From IMG/VR virus record IMGVR_UViG_3300037963_000336, positions 1 through 28,885 of that record: 28,885 nucleotides of DNA, one strand, 5' to 3'. This document shows positions 1 to 8,070 of this stretch, piece by piece (within the stretch, counting starts at the first letter, position 1; each line of letters starts with the position of its first letter). Under the pieces are notes generated by a model that did no database searches, was not told the origin of the DNA, and worked only from the letters and a program-made list of their open reading frames with translations. The stretch is from a virus. The position numbers and the translations under genes were made by a program.

Positions 1-188
1 GTTTACCCGCCGCCAAACTATAATACTACTACGGGTGTTTTAACTGCTACTGCTACTGGAGAATTTTATAATGTAGACTACGATATAGGTTTTATAAATT
101 TAAATAGCGCCGTACAAACCGTAACAGTTGAATGGCTGCATAATACAACCGCTATAAATCAACAAATATTTACAACTAACGGTGGTAC
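1..188. repeat. Terminal repeat, left copy (circular overlap)
   Basis: These 188 bases recur at 28698-28885, base for base except C78 versus T28775 and C111 versus A28808. Both differences are third-codon-position changes (Asp GAC/GAT, Ala GCC/GCA) in the tail gene that runs through the junction in one frame. The simplest reading is an assembly overlap of a circular or circularly permuted genome of about 28,697 bp, with the mismatches reflecting population variation. A true direct terminal repeat would normally be identical. Confidence 0.9.
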
Positions 189-1302
189 ATCAAATAATAA
201 TTTTGACTATCAAGGTAATTTTAATATTGCCTTAAATTCTGGAGATACTTTAACTTTAAGAGCTAAATCTACTATTAGCTCTGGAGTTGCAGTTTTTAGT
301 GGTTATATTTTTTGGGACTCAGGGGTTACGACAATAGCAAGTAATTCTATTTTACAAACTTTAAGAGGCGAAACAAATCAATGGAATTTTTTAAGCGGTA
401 TAATGACAATGTTTAATTTAGTTGCAGTACCAGACAAAAACAATCCTAATAACATTGTTATAGAGCCTTATAAAGATTTATTTGTTAAAAACACAAATAG
501 TCAAAATATTAACGATTTATCTTTAGAAAGCAGAAGCATACCTCAAGACTGGACGAATAAAATAGACGTAACCGATATAAAACTAGAGCCGTTAACAGAT
601 TTAAATAAGACAACAATATTTAGATTTGTAGAAGACGACGAAGACTACCCGTTTAAAAATTATAAAAATTCTTCAGGCGGGTTTTTGTATGGTAGTAAAA
701 TTTATGACGCTTCTGCTTTTACATTATTAGAGGGTAAAAAAGAAATAGTAGCTAGTCCTTTTGCAGCAACTATTGTAAAACCTCTTTTGGGTAATTATGA
801 TTTAATTTTACCAATGATTTATGGTGGTAACGAAGAAGAAGGTTTTGAAGCTTTTGAAAATGCACCAAGAATATTATCTAATAATGGTATTGTCAATATG
901 GCTACCACTACTTATTATGTACCAGCGCAAAACGGAGAATCTGAAGTTGCGGCTGAAACACAGTATTTACAATTTAGTCATTTTTCTGCTTTTCCAATAG
1001 TTACAACTCAGCCTCCTTCAACAACAAATACACAAGATTTTCATTTTGGTATTTGTCAATTAATTAATATAGGTAATCCAACATATTTTAATTTATTTAA
1101 TATGTACTGGTTGCCGTACTTTAGTGAGTTATATAATCCAGATACTAAAACTATGACTATTAAAGTAAATTTAAATGCTGGTGATATTAATACTTTTAAT
1201 TTTAACGATATTGTATACATAAAACAAAGGGCTTTTCGTGTAAATAAAATAGATTATAAACCGACTGATTTATCAACCGTAGAATTTATACTTATACCAT
1301 AA
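1..1302 (+). CDS. Large tail-tip/baseplate protein, 3' part (gene begins at 27282)
   Basis: Frame 1 is open from base 1 to the TAA at 1300-1302 and is the direct continuation of the gene starting at 27282. The ATG at 403 is an internal methionine, not a gene start: the 134 codons before it are open and in frame with the other end of the contig. The C-terminal part has a long stretch rich in Asn, Thr and aromatics and ends in a compact, probably beta-rich domain (around residues DIVYIKQRAFRVNKIDYKP). It overlaps the start of the fibre gene by one base (TAATG), which suggests translational coupling. Confidence 0.85.
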   Translation, partial: VYPPPNYNTTTGVLTATATGEFYNVDYDIGFINLNSAVQTVTVEWLHNTTAINQQIFTTNGGTSNNNFDYQGNFNIALNSGDTLTLRAKSTISSGVAVFSGYIFWDSGVTTIASNSILQTLRGETNQWNFLSGIMTMFNLVAVPDKNNPNNIVIEPYKDLFVKNTNSQNINDLSLESRSIPQDWTNKIDVTDIKLEPLTDLNKTTIFRFVEDDEDYPFKNYKNSSGGFLYGSKIYDASAFTLLEGKKEIVASPFAATIVKPLLGNYDLILPMIYGGNEEEGFEAFENAPRILSNNGIVNMATTTYYVPAQNGESEVAAETQYLQFSHFSAFPIVTTQPPSTTNTQDFHFGICQLINIGNPTYFNLFNMYWLPYFSELYNPDTKTMTIKVNLNAGDINTFNFNDIVYIKQRAFRVNKIDYKPTDLSTVEFILIP

Positions 1303-2165
1303 TGGCAAAAAAAACAATATTATCAGAAATACCATTTGTAAAAGGAATAGCAGTAAAACCAGAAATAATACGAGCTAATGGTCAAGTTATATTTACAGAC
1401 GGTACAAATACGGTTTCAGCAAATCAAGAACAATGCGAGGCTTACGGATATACTTATAATAAAGATACTTCAACTTGTACTGCTTATATACCTAAAACTA
1501 AAATTGATATAAATTCAGATAAAAGAAATAATAAAATTTTAGGCACTAATAATAGTATAGGTGTTGCTACATTTAATACACAAATAGTTGGGCAAAATAA
1601 TAGCACAAAAGGCTCATGTAGAAATAATCAAATAACGGGTAACAAAAACGAAATACAAAGAGGTATAAATAATGTAATTGTAAGCGGGACACTAGCAGAG
1701 GCAACTGCTAATAATAGCTTTGTTTTAGGCGGTAACGCAGCTGGAGATAATCTTGCAGAGAGACAGTCAATACAATTAATTTACGGAACTCAGACTACGG
1801 CTGGTTCAACAGTAGATAGTTATTTAAATAATGTTACAGACAGTTTTTTTGTTATACCTGACAATACTATAATGTATTTTCACGCTGACGTTGTAGCAGT
1901 TAGAGTAGGCGGTACAAATACTGGTAATACTGGTGATTTTGCGTCTTTTGTTGAGCGTGGCGTAGTTATTAATAAATCTGGTACATTAAGTATATCACGT
2001 GAAAGAGATGCAATAAAAAGTAGCGGAACAGTAACAGACTGGCGACCAGTAGCAAATATATCTGGTACAAATTTTAGAATGACTGTAAGGGGCGAAACTG
2101 ATGTAACGGTAGAATGGTGTTCTAATATTACATTTACACAAATTAAAACAAATGTTAGTTTATAA
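1302..2165 (+). CDS. Putative tail fibre/receptor-binding protein with NNxIxG repeats
   Basis: A 287-residue protein. Residues 75-145 hold a series of short repeats of the type NN-x-I-x-G-x-N (for example NNKILGTNNSIG and NNQITGNKNEI). This pattern is typical of left-handed beta-rolls in trimeric adhesin heads and phage fibres. Two Cys (about 45 and 59) flank a small Tyr/Thr-rich N-terminal segment. The C-terminal 110 residues look like a globular beta domain that could be the trimerised receptor-binding tip. It sits between the tail-tip gene and the tape measure gene. The fibre role is inferred from the repeat architecture and position; there is no catalytic motif. Confidence 0.6.
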   Translation: MAKKTILSEIPFVKGIAVKPEIIRANGQVIFTDGTNTVSANQEQCEAYGYTYNKDTSTCTAYIPKTKIDINSDKRNNKILGTNNSIGVATFNTQIVGQNNSTKGSCRNNQITGNKNEIQRGINNVIVSGTLAEATANNSFVLGGNAAGDNLAERQSIQLIYGTQTTAGSTVDSYLNNVTDSFFVIPDNTIMYFHADVVAVRVGGTNTGNTGDFASFVERGVVINKSGTLSISRERDAIKSSGTVTDWRPVANISGTNFRMTVRGETDVTVEWCSNITFTQIKTNVSL

Positions 2166-2175
2166 ATAAAAAATT

Positions 2176-4053
2176 ATGGCAGACGTAGTAGTAAACGCAG
2201 AAGTAAAAAGTAATATAGGTCAATTAAATAGAGACCTTAAAAAAACAAATGAAGAAGCGGTTAGTTTAAAAGACGCTTTTGGAGTAGCTGGGTCGGCAAT
2301 ATCTGCGGCTCAGGGTGCTATGAAATTATTTGGTATTGAAAGCGAGTCAACGCAAAAAGCAATACTACAAGTACAAGCTGCTATGTCTTTAAATCAAGGT
2401 ATACAGTCTTTATTAAAACAAAAAAGTACTATTACTGGTATTATTAGTCTTGTAGGTAAATGGACTGGTGCTACAAAACTTTTAGGCGTTGTACAAAAAG
2501 GTTTTAATTTAATTGTTGCAGCAAATCCAATAGGCGCTATTGTAGCTGGAGTAACCGCTTTAATAGCTTTAGGTACGACTTTGGTTAGTGTATTTAAAAG
2601 TAATAACGACGAAGTTGAAATTATGGATAATACTTTAGCAGATATTAACCATACAATGGGTGAAATTAACAAAAAACAAATAAAACAACAACCACAATTA
2701 GACGCTAACAAAAGAATAATAGACGACCAAACTAAATCATCAAAAGAACGACTAGACGCTTTAAAAGAAAATTTTGAAATACAAAAAGCAATTGACGCAG
2801 AATCAATGGCTGCTTTACAAGAAAAACTTGTTTTAGCAAAAGAAGAAACTAGACAAAAAGAAAGTTCATTAAATTTTGAAAAAAAGCAAGAGGCTTCCGC
2901 AGAAACAATAAACGATAGACAAAATGCTTTAAATACCGCAAAGAAAAATCAACAAGCAGTTGAAGCAGAAATATTAAAACTACAAAATAAACAAAATGAA
3001 TCTTTAAGATTATTTGGTGTTGAGCAAAAGAAAATAACTAGGGAATTTTTTACAAAAGCGTTTGAAGCAGCAAAAAAACGTAATGAAGCTAACAAAAAAG
3101 CGTACGAAGAACGTATTGCAGCTGAAAAAAATCTACAAGTTGAAATAAGTAAAATAGAAGACGAAATAACACTACAAAGTATTAAAAACGAAGATGAACG
3201 CGCAAAAAAAAGATTAGAAATAGATTTAGAAAACGAAAAAGAACGTATTAAAAAATCTAAAGCAAGTAAAAAAGTTCAAAACGAATTAATTTTATTATTA
3301 GATAAACAATACGCCGCTGACTTAAAAGCTATAAATGATAAAGTTGAAGAAGAAAATAAAGAAAAACAAAAAGAAGAAAATCAAAGGTTGCAAGATATTA
3401 GAAACGAAAATTTATTAGCAATAGAAGAAGACGAAAATAAAAAAGCTATGATGCTTTTAGAAATAGAAGAAAAAGCAGAATTAGAAGCTATTTCTAAATT
3501 AGAAAATAGAAAAGAACTAGAGTTAGAAATAGAAAAAAAATACGCTAGATTAAGAGGTGAAGTACAAGAAAAAGCAGTAGAAGACCAAAAGAAAATTGAT
3601 AAAGATTTAGAAGAAACTAAAATAGCTTTAGCTATGAATGGTTTAAAACTAGTTGAACAAATAGCTGGTGAGGGTACAAAGATAGGTAAAGCGGCTGCGG
3701 TTGCACAAGCAACAATAAGCGGTACACAATCAGTTTTAGAAGCATATAAATCTGGAGTTGCAAATATACCTATGATGGCTGCAACTGGTGGTAGTTTTGG
3801 TTTTATTCAAGCTGGTTTAGCAGCTGGTTTTTCTGCTTTACAAATTAGAAAAATTATAGCTGGTCAAGGTCCAAGCGGCACAGAGGGAACGCAAGATACA
3901 ACAGAAACAACACCAGCCCCGCAAATGGTTTCAGGCTCTTTTGATTTATCTAATGTACAAGCGCCAGAGCCGCTAAAAGCTTTTGTTGTGACTGACGAAA
4001 TGACCTCGTCACAAAACCAGTTAGCAAATATTAGGCGTAGAGCCACAATTTAA
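2176..4053 (+). CDS. Tail tape measure protein (short)
   Basis: A 625-residue protein with the usual tape-measure organisation. There is an N-terminal helical part, a hydrophobic Gly/Ala/Val-rich segment at about residues 103-140 (around NPIGAIVAGVTALIALGTT) that could act in membrane passage, a very long charged Lys/Glu coiled coil at about 150-490, and a Gly/Ala-rich C-terminal part (around AAATGGSFGFIQAGLAAGF). By the rule of thumb of about 0.15 nm of tail per residue, the tail would be near 90-100 nm. It lies after the tail-tip and fibre genes, whereas in most siphoviruses the tape measure comes before them. It is followed immediately by a late promoter-like element. Confidence 0.85.
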   Translation: MADVVVNAEVKSNIGQLNRDLKKTNEEAVSLKDAFGVAGSAISAAQGAMKLFGIESESTQKAILQVQAAMSLNQGIQSLLKQKSTITGIISLVGKWTGATKLLGVVQKGFNLIVAANPIGAIVAGVTALIALGTTLVSVFKSNNDEVEIMDNTLADINHTMGEINKKQIKQQPQLDANKRIIDDQTKSSKERLDALKENFEIQKAIDAESMAALQEKLVLAKEETRQKESSLNFEKKQEASAETINDRQNALNTAKKNQQAVEAEILKLQNKQNESLRLFGVEQKKITREFFTKAFEAAKKRNEANKKAYEERIAAEKNLQVEISKIEDEITLQSIKNEDERAKKRLEIDLENEKERIKKSKASKKVQNELILLLDKQYAADLKAINDKVEEENKEKQKEENQRLQDIRNENLLAIEEDENKKAMMLLEIEEKAELEAISKLENRKELELEIEKKYARLRGEVQEKAVEDQKKIDKDLEETKIALAMNGLKLVEQIAGEGTKIGKAAAVAQATISGTQSVLEAYKSGVANIPMMAATGGSFGFIQAGLAAGFSALQIRKIIAGQGPSGTEGTQDTTETTPAPQMVSGSFDLSNVQAPEPLKAFVVTDEMTSSQNQLANIRRRATI

Positions 4054-4057
4054 AAAT

Positions 4058-4089
4058 CAAATATATTAACTTAAAATCTATTATATAAT
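4058..4089 (+). promoter_or_regulatory. Late promoter-like element, copy 1
   Basis: CAAATA begins at 4058, and TCTATTATATAAT begins exactly 19 bases later at 4077, ending one base before the ATG at 4090. Preceding bases (TAAAAATCAAATA) match copy 2 at 6142 almost perfectly, although both lie just after unrelated stop codons. Being non-coding, this similarity points to function. The element touches the start codon, so a promoter here would give a nearly leaderless mRNA. Confidence 0.6.
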
Positions 4090-4800
4090 ATGCCTTGTAA
4101 AAAATGTAAAGACGGAAAATATAAGCACGGAGAAACTGGAGAATGTAAATACGATTCTAAAGCAGAGTGCGAAGAAGCTAATAAAGACTATTACGAGAAT
4201 CTAAAAACAACTCGTATCGTAGAATTAATTATTGAAGACAATAACCAAGAGTTGGCTATTGACGCTATTTCTCTAGTAAACAGTCCAGCAATAGAACAAG
4301 ATTTTGTTTATTTTGGTAAAGAAAAAAATAATCTCACTTTTGCTAAAGTCGACGAAGAAAAAAGAATGTTAGTTAGCCCAGCGCTAATACCTAACAAACA
4401 GATATTTAGATACGACCCAAATACAGACTCAGAATATTACGTATATTTTAGCCCTGAGACTGTCAGAAAAGCTAGTGAGTTGTACTTAAAACACAACAAC
4501 CATCATAAAGCTACATACGAACACCAAGACCGTGTAAGCGGCGTTTTAACGGTTGAATCTTGGGTAAAAGAAGGTGATATGGATAAGTCTAAATTATACG
4601 GTTACGACCTACCAAACGGAACTTGGTTTGTTAAAATGAAAATAACTAACGACGACCTCTGGTCTAAGATTAAGGACGGCGAACTAAAAGGATTAAGTAT
4701 CGAGGGGTATTTTGCTGATAAGTTCGAGGCTATGCAGCATAAAAAACATTCAGACGAAGAAGTATTAAAAGCGTTATTACAAATTATAAATAAAAAATAA
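4090..4800 (+). CDS. Prohead maturation protease, XkdF-like (peptidase S78_2 type)
   Basis: A 236-residue protein. Residues 45-210 match my knowledge of XkdF-type phage serine proteases: a conserved LVNSPAIEQDF segment (62-72), a candidate catalytic His in YEHQD (His145) followed by a conserved SW (157-158), and a candidate catalytic Ser in GLSIEGYF (Ser203). It would cleave scaffold and capsid proteins during head maturation, and it lies just upstream of the scaffold and major capsid genes. The N-terminal 40 residues are unusual: Cys3, Cys6, Cys19 and Cys27 form a small Cys cluster that may bind metal and resembles Cys-rich pieces in the portal C-terminal extension. The start at 4090 abuts the promoter-like element. 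Confidence 0.85.
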   Translation: MPCKKCKDGKYKHGETGECKYDSKAECEEANKDYYENLKTTRIVELIIEDNNQELAIDAISLVNSPAIEQDFVYFGKEKNNLTFAKVDEEKRMLVSPALIPNKQIFRYDPNTDSEYYVYFSPETVRKASELYLKHNNHHKATYEHQDRVSGVLTVESWVKEGDMDKSKLYGYDLPNGTWFVKMKITNDDLWSKIKDGELKGLSIEGYFADKFEAMQHKKHSDEEVLKALLQIINKK

Positions 4801-4801
4801 A

Positions 4802-5209
4802 ATGGACAAACATAAATTTTTTAAAGAAGTAAGTAAATTTAAAACTCATAAATTAGAATTATCTTTAAATGACGAAGCAAGACAAATATTAGATAATTTA
4901 TTTGAGTTTAGAGCAAGAATGATAAGCTTAGCTGAAAAAAATAATGAAGCTATGGAACAATATACAAAAGCTCAAGATTTATTTAGAGATATGTTAAGCG
5001 AAGGCGAAGATATGATGGGCAAATATAACAATACAAAAAACGAAGCGCAAAATTTAATATCAAATATAGAAAGTCAAGTATCAGATTTAGGTATAGATGC
5101 AGAAACTATACCTTACTATCGTAATTTAATAAATAATTTAAATGACACAAAAGAAGACGAAGAAGCGTTAAGTTTTTGGTTAAATAATTGGACTAATTTT
5201 ACAGTATAA
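4802..5209 (+). CDS. Head-region paralogue A, possible internal head protein
   Basis: A 135-residue, largely helical, charged protein of unknown function. It shares weak but repeated features with the next two genes: an N-terminal K-x-FF-x-E-V/L segment, a short hydrophobic motif LELSLND at 18-24 (compare NLSIVSD and NLSVVDD in the neighbours), and a motif LGIDAETIPYY near 96-106. The three therefore look like tandem diverged duplicates. They lie between the prohead protease and the scaffold, so they may be scaffold-associated or packaged internal proteins, with the N-terminal motif as a capsid-targeting or cleavage signal. This is inference only. Confidence 0.7.
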   Translation: MDKHKFFKEVSKFKTHKLELSLNDEARQILDNLFEFRARMISLAEKNNEAMEQYTKAQDLFRDMLSEGEDMMGKYNNTKNEAQNLISNIESQVSDLGIDAETIPYYRNLINNLNDTKEDEEALSFWLNNWTNFTV

Positions 5210-5210
5210 T

Positions 5211-5663
5211 ATGAATAAAAAAGAAAAAATACTAGCAAAACTAAGCGACCAAAGAAAAAATCTAAAAAAAATTAACTTATCAATAGTAAGTGATTTAAAA
5301 GAATCTATTAATAATTTAAATACTTTTGATATTGAAAGAGACTATGATGTAGCTATAAAAAATTATGAATACGCTTTAGGCTTAATGGAACAAGCAATAC
5401 AAGCGGCAAATGCTTATGTAGAATCTTACTCTAAATTTGAAGAAAATATTGGTTTTCACTTCGAGTCATATTCAGAAGCAAGTCGTTTGATGGGAGAATT
5501 AAGACTACAATTAGATTATTTAGGTGTTGAACCAAGTAGTGAAATAGAGTATTTTGATGACATAGTATTTGAAAACGAATCTTTAGCTCAAAATGCTTTT
5601 GACAAATCACAAAGCGACTTTGGTAAGCATAACGATTTAGTAGATATAAGTGATTTTAATTAA
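5211..5663 (+). CDS. Head-region paralogue B, possible internal head protein
   Basis: A 150-residue acidic helical protein that starts one base after the stop of paralogue A. It keeps the N-terminal basic helix followed by the motif INLSIVSD (21-28), and a YLGVEPSSEIEYF segment that lines up with LGIDAETIPYY in A and IGIDPNDIYYGY in C. It has no enzymatic motif, no signal peptide and no membrane segment. The C-terminal tail is acidic (around residues VDISDFN). Its context between protease and scaffold supports a head assembly role, but I do not recognise the family. Confidence 0.7.
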   Translation: MNKKEKILAKLSDQRKNLKKINLSIVSDLKESINNLNTFDIERDYDVAIKNYEYALGLMEQAIQAANAYVESYSKFEENIGFHFESYSEASRLMGELRLQLDYLGVEPSSEIEYFDDIVFENESLAQNAFDKSQSDFGKHNDLVDISDFN

Positions 5664-5675
5664 AAAATAAAAACA

Positions 5676-6137
5676 ATGACTAATAAAAATAAATTCTTTG
5701 CAGAATTAAAAAAGCAAGAAAACCTAGATAAATTCCATTTAAAATCTAAAAAATTAAATTTATCAGTAGTTGACGATATACAATCTAAATTAAACGATTT
5801 TAATATGGCTGAAAGCGAAGCAAGTTATTTAGCCTATGAATGGGGAGACCAAATTATTGACGCTTTTTCTGATTTACAACAACAATACAATATAGATGAC
5901 TATATAATTAACGGTAATACTAAATTTTTAGAAGAAGCGGCGGAGGGAATACGTGAAGATTTAGCTAAAATCAGACAAGCTGCTGACGAAATAGGAATAG
6001 ACCCAAACGATATATATTATGGCTATGATGAGCTTATGGATAGGGTTATAGCAGCTGGAGATATTTATAACGACGCTTTTGATAAATATATAGAAGTCAT
6101 TAATTATATAGGTAATAATAGCTTCTGGAATCGTTAA
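5676..6137 (+). CDS. Head-region paralogue C, possible internal head protein
   Basis: A 153-residue acidic helical protein, third of the tandem set. It begins with KNKFFAEL (4-11, compare KHKFFKEV in paralogue A), has the motif LNLSVVDD (27-34) and carries IGIDPNDIYYGY at about 106-117. The rest has diverged strongly. Its stop codon merges into the sequence TTAAAAATCAAATA of the next promoter-like element. The function is unknown; see paralogue A for the proposed role. Confidence 0.7.
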   Translation: MTNKNKFFAELKKQENLDKFHLKSKKLNLSVVDDIQSKLNDFNMAESEASYLAYEWGDQIIDAFSDLQQQYNIDDYIINGNTKFLEEAAEGIREDLAKIRQAADEIGIDPNDIYYGYDELMDRVIAAGDIYNDAFDKYIEVINYIGNNSFWNR

Positions 6138-6141
6138 AAAT

Positions 6142-6173
6142 CAAATAAACTTAATATAAATCTATTTAATAAA
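6142..6173 (+). promoter_or_regulatory. Late promoter-like element, copy 2
   Basis: CAAATA begins at 6142 and TCTATTTAATAAA begins at 6161, with the same 19-base spacing as copy 1. The flanking TTAAAAATCAAATA is shared with copy 1. Here a 10-base A-rich leader separates the element from the ATG at 6184. It would drive scaffold and major capsid expression. Confidence 0.55.
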
Positions 6174-6183
6174 AAAAGAACCT

Positions 6184-7029
6184 ATGGACATCAAAGAACA
6201 AATCATTAAAGCTCTAGGTTTAAGTAAAGAGCTTAAATTGAATTATCAATCAAAATCTGAAGACGGAACTATTTTTGTTTCTACGGCTGACGAACTAGTT
6301 AGTGGCGTAGATATTTCTGTATTAACTGAAGACGGTACAACTATTCCTTTACCAGCTGGAACGTATAAAACTGAAGACGGCGTTACTTTTAGAGTAGAAG
6401 AAGAAGGTATCGTTGCTGAAGTTATGCAAACTGAAACGGAAGAAGTTGTTACGGAAGAAGAAATGCAAGAAGAATCTGAAGCTGAAAAAGCTGACTGGGC
6501 TAAGTCTTACGAAGAATTAAAAGACAAAGTAGACAACTTAGAAGACGCTATTGCAGATATTAAAGCTAAAATGGGCGGAGATACTGAAGAAGTAGAAATG
6601 GCTGACGAAGAAGCAACTGAAGAAGTTGTTACTGAAGTAGTTGAAACAGTTGAAGAAGCGGTTGAAGAAATTGCAGCGGCTATTGACGAAGCAACACCAG
6701 CTGAGGTAACTCCAGAGTTAGCAGCTAAAGCAGCTGAAGTAGCAGTAGAAGTTATGCAAGAAAAAGCTGAAGAAGTAGCTGAAGACGCAGAGCCTACTGA
6801 TATGAAGAAGAAAAAAGATAAAATGAAGGATAAAAAGAAAAAAAGAGAATATAGCAAAATGTCTCGTTTAGAAAAACAAAACAAAGAGCTAAGAGAAAAG
6901 CTGAGAAGAAAACCAGCAGACAGTCCTTTAAGTGTTAATAAATTTGCTAGTGAGAGACCTTCTATATCAAGAAAAGAATACAAAAAATTGTCGTCAAGAG
7001 AAAAATTCTTATACGACATAGCAAAATAA
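6184..7029 (+). CDS. Probable capsid scaffold protein
   Basis: A 281-residue protein. Residues 1-80 hold a small compact domain with TEDGTTIPLPAGTYKTEDG, a pattern I associate with proteins encoded just before the capsid gene in Bacteroidetes phages. Residues 85-205 are extremely acidic and low-complexity (Glu/Val/Ala repeats with a coiled-coil character). Residues 208-235 are a Lys-rich block, and the C-terminus is basic. The acidic helical body, the basic C-terminus and the position between protease and major capsid protein fit a scaffold that is removed by the protease. The apparent long open frame on the opposite strand here is an artefact of Glu-rich codons. Confidence 0.7.
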   Translation: MDIKEQIIKALGLSKELKLNYQSKSEDGTIFVSTADELVSGVDISVLTEDGTTIPLPAGTYKTEDGVTFRVEEEGIVAEVMQTETEEVVTEEEMQEESEAEKADWAKSYEELKDKVDNLEDAIADIKAKMGGDTEEVEMADEEATEEVVTEVVETVEEAVEEIAAAIDEATPAEVTPELAAKAAEVAVEVMQEKAEEVAEDAEPTDMKKKKDKMKDKKKKREYSKMSRLEKQNKELREKLRRKPADSPLSVNKFASERPSISRKEYKKLSSREKFLYDIAK

Positions 7030-7061
7030 ATATAAATATTAATAATTAAAAACAAATTAAA

Positions 7062-8009
7062 ATGGCATCACCTAATGTAACGTCAAATTTTACGGGAAAA
7101 GCGGCTGGATTTTATATCAGCGCAGCTTTAAAACAAGCTAAATCTCTTGATTATTTGACTCTTATCGAAAATGTTAAATTCAAAAGTAACATACAAATTA
7201 TGGCTAAAGCTAACGACGGAGACGGACACGGCTTAGTTAGAAACGCAACTTGTTCGTTTGACTCAAACGGTCAATTAAATTTGACTGAAAAGCAGCTTAC
7301 GGTTGAGAATTTTCAAGTTAACCTTGAGCTATGTAAGAAAAATCTTTTAAGTAGCTGGGAATCTTTACAAATGAGAGCTGGAGCTGGAGCGCCACCGCCA
7401 CCATCATTTGAAGACTACGTTATCTCTTATATGGGAGAAATTATAGCAGACGCTATGGAGACTTCTATTTGGACTGGTACTAATGCAACTGAAGGACAGT
7501 TTGAAGGATTTTTATCTGCTGCTGGACTTTTATTACCAGCTCAAGATGCAACTGTTGTACAATCTTCAGCTTCTGGAGCTTATACTGCGGGGAATATTAT
7601 AGCTAACTTACAGACTTTGACGGCTGATATGGCTGCAAATATTTCTCCACTTTTAACTAAAGAAGACCTTCATATTTATATGAATCCTAAAACTTACGCT
7701 TTCTATATTTCTGCGGTATCGACTTTAGGATATGTTAACGCTTACAATATGAACGGAGACTATGAGCCAGTTTTTGAAGGCTACAAAATTGCAGTTTGCC
7801 CAGCTTTACCAGATAATCAAATGGTAGCAGCTACTAAGTCAAATCTTTACTTTGGGACAGATTTGCTTTCGGATGGGTTAGGAACATCTCCATCAATTAG
7901 AATTTTAGATATGGCTTCTTTAGACGCCTCAGACAATATGAGATTAGTTTGTCGTTGGGCGGCTGGAATCCAGTCAGGAATTGGAGCTGATATTGTTAGA
8001 CAATCGTAA
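7062..8009 (+). CDS. Major capsid protein
   Basis: A 315-residue protein, a normal length for a HK97-fold capsid without a long delta domain, which fits with a separate scaffold gene. It has an N-terminal region typical of capsid proteins (residues 1-20, Gly/Ala-rich), a proline run at 110-113 (APPPPS) that could lie in an extended loop, and a C-terminal half with alternating strands ending in a conserved-looking RLVCRWAAGIQSGIG segment. Codon use is cleaner than in its neighbours and the gene ends in a strong terminator, both consistent with high expression. Assigned from position after protease and scaffold plus overall character; no catalytic signature exists to confirm it. Confidence 0.8.
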   Translation: MASPNVTSNFTGKAAGFYISAALKQAKSLDYLTLIENVKFKSNIQIMAKANDGDGHGLVRNATCSFDSNGQLNLTEKQLTVENFQVNLELCKKNLLSSWESLQMRAGAGAPPPPSFEDYVISYMGEIIADAMETSIWTGTNATEGQFEGFLSAAGLLLPAQDATVVQSSASGAYTAGNIIANLQTLTADMAANISPLLTKEDLHIYMNPKTYAFYISAVSTLGYVNAYNMNGDYEPVFEGYKIAVCPALPDNQMVAATKSNLYFGTDLLSDGLGTSPSIRILDMASLDASDNMRLVCRWAAGIQSGIGADIVRQS

Positions 8010-8021
8010 ATAAATTAAATA

Positions 8022-8049
8022 GGCAAGGGTGTAAAAACCCTTGCTTTTA
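8022..8049 (+). terminator. Rho-independent terminator after major capsid gene
   Basis: An 8-bp perfect stem, GCAAGGGT (8023-8030) pairing with ACCCTTGC (8037-8044), has a 6-base loop and is followed by TTTTAT. It separates the capsid gene from the probable tail tube gene and would reduce read-through, setting their relative expression. Confidence 0.85.
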
Positions 8050-8070
8050 TAACCTTAAAAATAAAAAAAT

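Noticed and set aside
403-1302. Independent 299-aa gene starting at ATG 403
   Set aside because: The frame is open upstream to base 1 and is continued in the same frame from 27282-28697 at the other end, so 403 is an internal Met.
6507-7055. Long reverse-strand frame (182 aa) opposite the scaffold gene
   Set aside because: It is rich in Ser and Ala in the exact mirror of Glu/Val codons of the scaffold gene, and is an antisense artefact.
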